Shown: positions 14,401-26,400 of the stretch, piece by piece | Layout of the letters: the number at the start of each line of letters is the position of its first letter | Numbering within the stretch: position 1 is the first letter of the stretch | From: Himantopus leucocephalus | Taxonomy: Eukaryota > Chordata > Aves > Charadriiformes > Recurvirostridae | Assembly (NCBI GenBank): GCA_003993805.1 | Contig: RSEF01000026.1 | Location: 3,411,801 to 3,475,800, forward strand | Length of the DNA: 64,000 nt | Direction of reading: 5' to 3' | The notes under the pieces: generated by a model | The model's database searches: none | What the model was told of the DNA's origin: nothing | What the model saw: only the letters and a program-made list of their open reading frames with translations | Made by a program: the position numbers and the translations under genes

Positions 14401-17400
14401 TACAGAGAAATTCCAAAAAATATGGTTATTTTTTTTTTTTTTTGCCACAGTGATTGTGCTTCCTGTTTTCTTCTGAAACAACAACAAAAAAGTTGAAGTA
14501 TTAGCATAGGAACCGGGAAGCGCTGAGACTCTCCAAAGGGACTTAATCCTTGTGAAATTTTTCTTCCAATGTTGTCAACCAAAGGGACATAAAATACAGA
14601 TTCCTGGCAGTTAATTAAAGCCCCAGCTCAGCCGTTTCTGTCTGTGGGGTCGGTACACACCGCTGCTGGAGAGCCTGCAGTGGAAACTTCATCAGGAAAC
14701 TCCAACTGGAAGGTCTCCCCCCACCCTCAGCGCTACCTATGGATATGTGTTTATTGCTCCTTAGTTCTTTCCATCCTGCACGGAGGCTGCCATTGCTGTG
14801 ACCTGCATAGGACAGGCAGGGTCCAGGCACTCTCTTAGCTAAAATACTGTTTTTTCACCTTAAGGATTTGCAGTCGAATTCGGCAATACTAGACCAGAAC
14901 TGGGAGGAAGTGGTTAGAATTAGGGAAGGCTGAGGACAAGAATGGGAACATTTCATTATTAAATGCGAATCCTTCCTTTGCGTTCATTTTTGCTAGCTGA
15001 ATTTTTTAAATATCTCATGATTCTAAAGAATGGCCTGTGATATTTGAAGAGTTATGTGCTATTTATGTATTTTTGAGTGTAAACACGTCCTAATTATAAT
15101 GTGGACAGCTATGGTGCAGCGGAGTATTTTATGCGCTGCAGCACGGTGAAGATAAATAATGCTGTTCTGAACTGCAAAGTAAGAGATGAAAGAGCTGTAA
15201 AAAACTAGTGTTTGCAGAGCTGTGAAAAATCAGAAAGAAGTGGGAAAAATGACTGCATGATTGTATAATATTTCACCGAGAGAACAAATCTGAACTTAAA
15301 TAATACCTTTATTTGTTTTGTCCCGTGCCCCCCCCTGCAACCCTGTGTATCATCCAGCGTGGAGGCAGACACACTGTTTGACAAGTAAAGTGGGGTGAGA
15401 GAGGTTAAGTGAGAGAATAAGCACAGTAGCAGCCTTTTAGTTTGTTAAAACAGATTGCTCATTCAGTTGCCCGTGACGCGCGAGGGAAGTGCATCTCCAT
15501 TTCACCCTGTCTGGAGAGGAGATGCATGACAGCTTCTCAGATGTCTTAAAAGATGCCAAACATTCAGCTGATTCCACAGCGAAACAATAGAAATTGCACT
15601 GCAGATACATAGGGACTGAGCTTCAGATTTGCCTAAATATATAAACCAGGAGGACTTTGTTCATCCTTCGCACCGTAAATTTCAGTGTAATTCTGTACTT
15701 CAGCATTATGTTCAGAACCCAGTAACCTAAAGGTGCAATCGAAGAAATTCATTGTCCACTCATGATCTTGTTTTTTTCTGCCTTTGCAGAAAATGAAGGA
15801 GTATCTGGAAGGCAGGAACCTGATAACAAAGCTCCAAGCCAAACACGACCTTCTTCAGAAGACCCTGGGAGAAAGTGAGTCTGGGACCCGCTGGTCACTG
15901 CTATTAGCCAGGCTATTGCACTTATTGAATTAGTCAGCTGACTGAGTGCAACGGTCTTGGATTACTGATGCAAAGTGGACGTACTCATGTTTTATGAATT
16001 TATTTTTCCGATCTGCATGATGGAGAAGCCAAATGACCTACATGGCTGCTTGATTAATGGTGAACAGAAAATGCTTAATGAATCACTAACGTGCAGCGCT
16101 TATTTGTTAAAGTGAAGCGTATGCCCACTCGTTCATCCTGTCCTCTGCCCGTACACCCACGTTCTGCTTCTCACTTAATAATCTGCATTGGGGTAAACCT
16201 CGTGATTTACAGTCTACTGATTACTCGAGAAGTATTGCCTTGTTAGGCTGGTTAGAAGTTTCATTTGCGTGGTAGTTCAGCTGCTTCTCACCTCTGTGGG
16301 TTCAATCCAGACCACACTAATGTATGTGAGCACGGGCTTTTATTAGGAGAATAACCAACAAATTTCAGAGCATGTAAAATATGTTGCCTGTCTAGAGGGC
16401 ATTAGTCAGGGGGCAGCAGCCAGAGCTGCATATGCATTTGCTATTAGTGCCAGAACAAAGCAAGATTTCTTTCCCTTCATGGTATGGGCAAATCCTGTTG
16501 GCCAAACACGCTTAAACTATGCATCCAAGTTTCCATAGAAACCTGTCTGCCTCGTATTTGCAGAGGAGAAGGTTTTAACAGTCTAAATGTCAGGTCAAAA
16601 AATTGCTCAACTCGTTCCTGGGTTTATATGCCGGAGCAGAGCTCGTGTTTTGATATGTAACTTAACTGGACTCCCCACAGTTTATGGTGTGCAAATCTTC
16701 TGAATGAAAACTTAAACAGCATGTGGTCTTTGAAGTGCTTCGCTTTCAGTTTAAAAATGCACTATAAAACTAAAGTACTTATTGCTACAGTAATTAAGAG
16801 TTTCATGTTTATCAGATCCAAACCACTAGAAGGAAAGGACAGGAAAGGACGTTGTCATCATTTTGTGTCTTAACGTTTAAAGTTGCTCGTCTCTACAGCT
16901 GTCCTGTAGAAAGGGTGGATGAAGCCAAAGATCTGTGTCCTTAGGGTATTTTTCTTCTGCCTCTAAATATCTGCGAATGACACCCGTGCTGCCCCTGTGA
17001 CCAATCACATTCCTGGATCGTAGCTGACCTCTGCATACCGAGACCTATTTCCTCTGAACCTGCCTGCCCCTTGAACCCAGCTCAAGCTGTGGTGGGGGAA
17101 AAAGAAGAGGAAATTAAATGCGATTTCTGTATTGCTATGTAGATTTAAAGGCCGCTTCTGTTTCCTTGTGATTGCTTTGCAAACCGGGGCTTTCTTAGTC
17201 ACTCTGTGAAGGGACCCAGTGTGTGTCAGGGTGAGCTCCAGCAGCTTTGAAAAAAATTCACTTTTGTCATGTGTGAGATCAAAAGGAGCTGAGAAAGGGA
17301 GGTACATTTCGTCTCCGAAACCACATTAGCAGGTTAATGGTACAAACTGGGGACTGTGCCTAGACTTATCCATAAAATGTCACTTAATTGGAAAATGGGC

Positions 17401-20400
17401 AAATAAAATTCCTTTCACAAGTCCCCGGAGCACGGTTAGAAGCTTTACTGAAAAATGTGCGTACAGCTGCGTGTCTTCAGTCCCTGGAAAATTCATGTTT
17501 TTGTTACGATTTTTATTCTTCTTTGCCCCATCCTCAGGTGACATTTATTAGTCCTCTTGCAAATTACCTTAATCTAAAGATGACAAGTTCCAGTAATAAA
17601 AAAAGCAGCAAGTCTTCCTATCTACAAGTAATTATGTCCCTGCCTACTGTACACATTTGTCACCCTAATGTAGGAGCCCCTTGATGTTGCCACAGCCATG
17701 TAATTTATATATATGAATATTCTATGATGAAAATGGGACAGATGGCTGGAAATTCAGCTTCAGAATAACATTTTCATGTAAATTATGCGCTGTTTTGGCT
17801 TTACGTGGGGAGAGGAAAGTGGCTATCGAGATGTGTTCAACTAATTGTCAGCCATCAGCAATTAGATGTTTCCCTCGTTCATGCTTCCATCTCCCCAGGA
17901 GCAGGAAGACAACCGTAGGGAAGGTGGATTTTCAGCTGTTGTAAATCAGTATGGTTTCACTGATGATGATCTATACCAGCAAAAGATCTGGCCTATACAA
18001 TTCCCGAAGGCACATACTGGTTTTCTGTCTCTCTTACTCCTCGTTGTGCTGTTTTAAAATGACGCCTGCGTTAGCAGTAGTCGTTAGCGGGGCTGCTTCC
18101 TTGCAAACTCGGTGCAAGTTAATGGAACGCTTTTATAAATATGTTTGTGGAAAATATCATTAAACGTCTGTCTCCCAAAATAGCTTAATGCCAGCACGTT
18201 CCGTCTGTGGGCTAACAAATCCGTGAATGTTTTCAATCTTACTAAGTGGCTTTATAAAGTATAATCTCTCGCCCCACCAATTCCCCTGGGAAGGGGGAGG
18301 GAGGGAGAGGTTGACAAGCCCAGTTTTTTGGCAGCAGAAGTCAACAATTAGAATGCACAGGGAACTAATTTTCAAAAACAATACTTTCCAAAGAAAGAGT
18401 CCTTGGGCAGCCTGAGCTGTTTGCTGGGTTTCCCGCTCCAGAGCTGCCCCCTCCCTCTCCCGAGGACCTTTCTCCTCCATCTCCTTCCAAAACTGCCTTT
18501 GCAAAGCCCTTGAAAGTATTTTCCCATTCCTCTCTCCTAATGCTGTATTTTTTTGTCTTCGTGACAGGTCAACGGACTGACTGCGCCCTTGCCAGGTAGG
18601 TGCCGCTCAGGGCATCGTTTTTTAAGGAAAATCTGATGCAAATTGGTCACTCCCATTCTAGACCAGTTACTGGCCCAGGGTATGTATCTATTAGAAAAAG
18701 ATACTCATTTAGCTAATATATAAGCAAATTCCTGCTAGTTAATATGGCTTTAAATGCCATTGCTATTATGTACATCAGGGCAAGGTGGCGGCACGGCTTA
18801 TGCCTTTGTGTAGTAACCTCTGGTCAGCTGAGTAATGAATATTTCCTCTGCTGCAGTGCCTGTGTAAACACCTCTCCTTGCTTCTTGCTGCCCTGTGCTG
18901 CCGCCGCAGTTGTGACTGTACGCCTGCTGGCGGGGCTGCCTGTTGCAACAGGTTGGGAAGCTGATTGGGGTTAAAAACAACCAAAGGGGGAAAGAAAAAA
19001 AAAAAAAGGATACATGGAGGTCTTGCACTTTTTCTTGCCCCAGTGCCTTTAATCCAGCTCAGGAAGGGGACGGGCAGGTGTGAGAAACTGTTTAATTTGG
19101 CACTGCCACCCAGACAAGTATTCCTCGGACCAAGATTTTTATAAACACGTTCGTATTTCTGTAAGGGAGAAGGGCCTGTGGCTCTGCAGGGTTTATCCAC
19201 GTGGCTGCCGTACCGTAAACCGCAACACTCTTCACCCCGTTGACGCTCTCTGCCGTGCCGTGGAACTGGATTGCAGCAGTATAGAGGTCGTGGAGAATAA
19301 ACTTTTCATTTCTAATTAGGACCAATCACAGAACCATAACTAAGCTTCTCCTGATGGGATCTTTATAAAACATAACAAATCTCTGTCTCCAAATTGATGG
19401 ATTCAGAGGGCTCCGCTGGGCAGGAGGAGCTGGAGCAGGGGCTGTGCATCATCCTGCCTTGTTAACAAAAGGAAGGTGATTACTACCGATCTGGAGTCAT
19501 TACTACTTTTCACATTCCTTACAGCAAAGCAAAGCTGACAGGTCCTAATTAGAGCCTGACATCTGTAATAATAAAATATTATTCATCATGAAACAATTTT
19601 AAATATCAAAGAATCGTTACTGCTAATAGTTTAAAATAGACCTTATTGTCTGTGACAGCCCATGGAATCTGATTTCTTTTTTTTTCATTCAGTGTTTTTG
19701 ATTTTTGTAAAAGGAATTTCCCCTGAATTAACACATTGTACAGTCTTTATAAAAATCACAGTTCTAATCACCTTATTTATAATTCAGCAGCCATCTGCCC
19801 TAGCAGGGATTTGGCTTGAACGGTACGTTAGGGCCTCTCTACTATTATCTCTCATGCTTCATTTTTATAAGAAACTATAGGAATTTGAAACCCTAGTAAT
19901 AAATTTTGAGGGGAAAAATCCTGTCAAAGCAAGACTTTTTCCTGGTTTTATGCAACTAATGTCTACCGGCGTTAATAAATGAGACCATCACGGCTAATAC
20001 TGAAAAGGCTTAGCTTGGCCGGTGGGTGCTGGTGTTGGGGGGGTGTGTGTGTGTGTGTTATTTATTTATTTGAAGTCTTATCAGAAACTATAACAAAGAC
20101 TCCACAACGGCCGCTGTTAACAGCACAGTAGGAACCAGTATGCTCCCACCCGCTTCCCCCCTCTGAGAGGGGCTCTTTCAGAGAGCAGCTATGTGTAATT
20201 TATAACAAACTTCATCTTGAACAAGGAGCCCTATATAACAGCTTTCCATACGGTTGGAATTAAAATGTCAAGGGGAACCTTTTGTAAAAGTGGTGGACTC
20301 CCTTGCGTCAATTTCAGGGGTTTAGTGATTTAAAGTCGCTTAAAATCTTTCTGAAGTTTCGTAAATTGAGTGAGACTAAGTCATTATGATTGACTTGTAT

Positions 20401-23400
20401 ATCTGGCTCCTTCCCTCCTCCAAAATACGTGCGGTGTGGAATACCAAACAAAGGAGAACGACGATAGTAGGGAATTAGCTTGACTTTTCTGTTCTGTTTT
20501 TCCCTCCTGCACCAATGGGCGGCTCTGATCTCTCCAGCGGCAGGCGCAGCTCCACCGTAAGGAAGCAGGTAATAAACATTTGTGTAAGTAACAGAAGAGG
20601 GAAAGGTGTGTGTTTGTGTAGAGGAGGGTACATGGAAAACAGGGAAGTGTTCTTATCCTTCCTTCCCTCTCTTACGTGGACCTTTTCAGTCTTGTTCAAG
20701 CGGAACTGGTGTCTGCTCGTTCAGTAACTGGAATCAATAAAACATGGATCCACAGCCTTGATTCACTTTCTTTGACAAAATTTAAAAATAATTTTGCTCT
20801 GTGTTTTGACAGACCTGGAACCAAAAATGGCAAACAGCCTTGAGCTGTCGGGACAGTCATGGTTTATGGGTTTCATGCTGTTGTTTCTTTGTCCCCTTTC
20901 CCTTTATTTGCACCGGTATCCCACTGCAATGCTGTTAAACCAGTAACTGCTCGCACGTTGTGTTGTGCCTTCTTGTAATAACGACTTACAACAGCAATGC
21001 TTTGTCTCCCTGGCTGTGGTGGAAAACTTGTTACGGTTTAGTACCCGGTGAGCTAAAATGTGTTTTTGGAGATAGGGAAAAAACAAAATATTTCTTGTTG
21101 ATCCTGTAAAGACAAAATTTAGCTTGGAATTTTATTTCACACCGTCTGCCCTGGGATGCGGCTTTCTATTTTTTAGCATCTCTTTATATTGGAAATTAAG
21201 TAAGAGAGCAAGTTGTGGCTTTGGTGTGCAGAGTCAAACCTTTCTCATTTTCTGAGCATAATTGTTGTTCCCTTATTTATGCTCTAAAAGCAATCCTTTC
21301 CTATGCTGAAAGTGAAGTATGTATGTGTCTCGATTGCCGTTTTCACAAGTAGTTTTTGAGGTGTCTCAGAAGCATATTCTGACTCAAACAGAACCGACTG
21401 AAGTATCTGATTTGGAAACCTAAATTAAAAATTAATCTGTTTGCAAACACTGAATCCACAGCTCGCAGTAACCTACATGAAATCACTTGCGTGTGGGTTT
21501 AATGGGCTTTTTTTGAATCTGACCTAACGGTTTAAAACATAACTATTCTGAGAGTTTTAATCTCTGCTGGGGACCCAGAATACATGCTTCTTCAAGTTCC
21601 TACTGCCTAACTCAAAAATAAGTAGGGGGGTTGTAATGCTGTTTGGATGATTATTAATAAAGCATGTCCTCAGGGGCCAGCTGAGCGGCGGAATGGCTTC
21701 TGAAGTATTCTTAATTGGTTGGTGTTGTTCTGTACAGCATATAGAAAACTAGTTCTAACTGGCTATGGCTAATTAGTAGAGAAATTATTGTCACTATGTG
21801 ACCAAGTAGAGAAATTATTGTCACTATGTGACCAAGTTCTGTGAAGTTTCAATAAAACACAACAACATTAAACCTAAACAAATTAGTAAAACAGTTGAAC
21901 TGGGTTTTTTTGTATATATATTTTTGCATAGAGGACTGTCATCTTTTTGAACTGATTGAAAGGTGATGTTCTAGCATCCTAACAAGTGAGCATTTTGATA
22001 CAAATTAGAAGCATTGCTGTCCAAAACTACTGTGGAAGAGGCAATACGTAAACAGGACCTTGGAAGTTTTAATCACGTGGTAATTTTAATCACTGGCATC
22101 TGACCTTAAGCCAACAGCAGCACCTCTGTTGCTTAGTTGCTGTTTCCCAAAATGGGAGCAATAACTGCAGACATTGCAGAAATTCAGTTGTCTGAAAAGG
22201 AATCTGTGATGCTGTGAAGCAGAGACTAGGGAAGGGTAAAGGCTTGTTTCCATACTGAACGTCTCAGTGAATGTTGTTTAAGCTGGAAACTGGCAATCCG
22301 GAAGGTTTCACTGTGCTTGGACTGAAGACGGTGTTTTCCATGAGCAGGTACCCGTATGGCGCACCTTGTGACCATGGGGTACCGATGAGCTATTTTAAAT
22401 GTTTGTGACAAAATGGGAGCGCGATGCAATCCTGAAATTGCTCATATTTGAGATGCTTGGTAATTGGTCCAGAAACTAAACACATCTGGAACTGCATGGA
22501 AGCAGAATATGGCAGATGAGAGGATGAATTTGCTTTCCGTTCTCCCCCTCTGCCCTTTAGCATCACTCTGCATTCTGATGGCTCTTCTTGTTTAAATTTC
22601 TCTCTGTGCAGGATTCCTCACAAGCCATTCCCCTGGTGGTGGAGAGCTGCATACGATTCATTAGCAGACATGGTGAGTTTATGGACAAAAGGTATCCTGT
22701 GATATTTCTATAAAATGAACGATGATATAAAAGCCTTCTGAAAAATGCTCAGAGTAGCTCAGGACACGGTGCTTGTGCAGAGGAATCCTAGAGACTGCAA
22801 GATAAAGAAACTATTGCTGACTTTTTGGCTGTGGTGTTGGTATCGTGTGTGTGATCACTTTTCCAAATGGTTATTGCAAATAACTGACTTTGCAAATGTT
22901 GTTCTTCCAACAATATCCCTTTATTTCTTGTAAAGTAAGGTTCCCATCCTTAGATACCACTCATGCCTCACGTCTGCTCACCTTGCTTTGAGCCCTGAGA
23001 TGTGGCCTTCACCAACAATCATCATTCTCTTCCCAGAGGAGGAAGAATACTCTAAATATTTGAATGTAGGAGGTCAAGTAGTGAATTAATGGCTTACTTA
23101 TTGCTGCAATTAGATGATTTATACCTGTTTCGAAGGTTAACTTCACAGCCTTGAATGCTGTAAAAGATGTTACAGGTTTATTGTAATTTGTTTTCATTTT
23201 TAATCGATATCATTTGTTAGTAGCATGTGAAACAGCTGTTAATTAACATATGTAGAAAGAGGTTGAATTTATCTTCATTAACCAAGACACGGAGCCAGAT
23301 AGTAGGTCCTGTTTAATTTTCCTTGTTTAATTACCATTTTAGAAACTATAATCTAGAGTCCCATTCTCATCATCACTTGGAACAACCAAGTGCCATAATC

Positions 23401-26400
23401 CTTCATTAAGTCCATACTTGGACATTTGCTGGAAAAGTCATTGAAACCACATTGCAATGCGAACCAAATCAGGGCCATTAGGAGGTTTTATTTTTTAAAC
23501 TCGTAGTCCTGGGTTAGCTTACATCCCCAACAGAAAGATTTTTCCAACAGACTCATCTGATTCTTGCTCTGAATGTCAAATCGTGGCCTTACAGGTACAG
23601 TTTGTAATTAGGAGGAATGTGCTTTTATACAACAAATCCACTTTAGGCAGAAGGAGTGATAAAACTGCCTGCCTGACGCACTTACAGTGCAGGAATGGGT
23701 TTCGTTGGAGGTAGCCTGACATTTCTAAATGTTTTGCTGCGTAGGTGTGGGATGAATGTCACTTTCATTCTTGCTTCTCTGCACTCGGGGTTGTTTCTTT
23801 TCACTGTTCGTAGCTGTGGGTCGCGGCTACCGGTTACAGCTGCACGCTGCAAAGGTTTCACTGCATTGTGATAAAAACAGTCGCAGAAATTGAGAGGAAG
23901 AGGCCACAGGTGCATTCAGGAGAGCTTATTAGTTTATAGCCAGTATTACAAATGAAGTAAAGATGTTGCAGCGTTCCCTGTTTCAGAAAGTTTACAGGTA
24001 AATGCCTTGAATGAATGGGAGCGGATTTCCCTACGTGAAGCATCCACTTTGTTCATTGGTTGATTTGTAACGGTTGTTGCTCATCTTACATGTACCAACA
24101 AAATTGTTACGATGGTAGTATATTGGANAATGACATTGCTAATGCTTACTTTTTAGCAAGAATGTCTTAAAGTCTGTCCTAAAACCCTAGACAGCAGGTC
24201 ATGCTGGGGTAATTAAATGCTTCCGTTTCAATTGGCTGATTTGCTCTGGGCCTTTGTGGTATTGCTCTTGCAAAATAAACTGCTTCATTGTGTAGTTAGC
24301 CATATTTTACTTCATACTGTTATTTTATGATTTGTCTGTGTTGTAAAATCCTTTGGGGATCCTTCAGGGTAAAAGATAACATGCATGGCTTTTATAACCC
24401 AGTTATTCTGTCCGTTTGCGAAGAAGGCTTAATATTTTTTCTCCATGGTGCTGTGTTCTGTTCTTACATATTCTGTATGTGCTTGGACACATAAGGGAAA
24501 GATGGCTTTTAAAACAGTATACTTTTGCGTGCGTTGCTTATGTTTCCTTTATCATATATGCTGTAGCTGATGAAGGTGCCAGCTTATTTTATCTTACTGT
24601 TATCAACATCTCTTATTGTCTTACAGGTTTGCAGCATGAAGGGATATTCAGAGTGTCTGGGTCACAAGTCGAAGTAAATGACATAAAAAATGCATTTGAG
24701 AGAGGTAAGGAGGATCTAAGAAATTATTGTCAAATGTATTAATTTGTTTAAATGTTCTGAAATGGCATGTTTTCAATGCAACTTGCTATATTTTGTTCCT
24801 TTGAGTTTTGTGTTTCCTAAGTGAGTCTAGCCCAAACACTTTCCTAGTCCTTATTAACCTTGAGTGCTCAGTTGTTTGGCATTACACTTTATGTCTTGTA
24901 GAGTGTCTGTACAATAAATACTCTGAATTCAATCTTCTCTCATGTCTGATAGTTTATTGATTATTTGTAACACTAAAGGATATAGGGAATTTCATTATCA
25001 GGTGTAACTGCATTTTCCTGCCCACTCCCCCAGCTCTTTGTGAATAGGTTGGCTGCTAGAGGATGAAATTCTGTGTTTTCCATGTTCTTGAGGCATAGCT
25101 TGGCTGTATTTTATTCTGAGTGTCAGGAAGTGAGAGAGTAAATTTGAAGACAGTGTTAACTTGACATAGGTTTTAATGGGTTTGATTTTCTATGGGAAGA
25201 ACCATTCCATACAAAGGCAAAGAACGTCTGGGAGCCTCCTGACTCGTCAGCTTCTAACCGGGCTGCTCTCCCTCGCAGAGCGGGTTCGGAGGAGCGGCTC
25301 CTCAGGCAGCCGTTGCAGCCCGTCTCCCCAGTCTTGCTCGGGTCACTGGAAACAACAGGGCTGGTGTTAATTCCCTGAATACATCATTCTAAAAGAATAC
25401 AGTTGGTGTGTTTCTACGCTTGCTGTTGGAAGAGACGAGCAGTAATTTCTTAGGCATAGCAAGTTTCTTTTGCTTTTGGGAAGAGAGGAGTTTCATGGAC
25501 AACATGTATGAAACATGGCATCTAACTTCACCTGTCTTTATCTCCATCTACCTGAGAACTAAAATCCTCGAGAACAGAGGAAACAGAAATGTGTATCATA
25601 GGCTGTAGGTGAAGGCTTGATATCAGAATGAAAGACCTCTTTTTTTTAAATAAAGGAAATACCAGCCATCTTGGGAAAACAGCCAGTTATTCCAGCATTA
25701 ACATGGAGAAATAAATAGGTAGTTGGTTTGGTTTGGTTTTTTTTTTCTTCATCTCACTTGTCTCTGTAAAGCATATGATATATATATGATATACAGAACT
25801 GACAAAGTTAACAATAATGTCTCTGCAGTTTATTACTTCATCCAGAACCCTTGGTGGCAGTTAATATCAAGGATAATACTTCGGGTTGTAGTGGCCCATT
25901 TATTATCCTGTGTGTTATTAAGATAATAGGCAAGCTTTGGTAATTTCAGTCACATAATGGATATATATAGCTTCAATTTGAGGATTGCCCCATCATTAAA
26001 TCTAATTATATCTGATAGGGAGTTTTCCCTAGGGAACAACTCCTTAAGTGGGCATCTTTTCTTTTGTAATACAGACAAACCGTGGCATATCTGCAGTGAC
26101 AAATTATCTGTCCCACAAACACTCCCCCCTGCCCCCAGCCAATTCAATGTGAGATGTCTGCGTCCTGCTGAGCCCAGGCACGATGCTCAGCGGCCTCTTG
26201 TGCCGGCACTGAATCCCCCTTAGCTTCGGTTGTGAGTTTGCATAAAGACCCGCTCTTGACTCGTGTAGTATTCACCTCCGTGCTGGATCTGTGAAGTTCC
26301 CACCCTACCAAAATACCGAGCACAGAGCCTGGAGGTGTTACTACACCGCTCCAGGAGCATCACCACCCTCCGTGGGCGTGAGCCAGGCGCTCCGGTAGCA

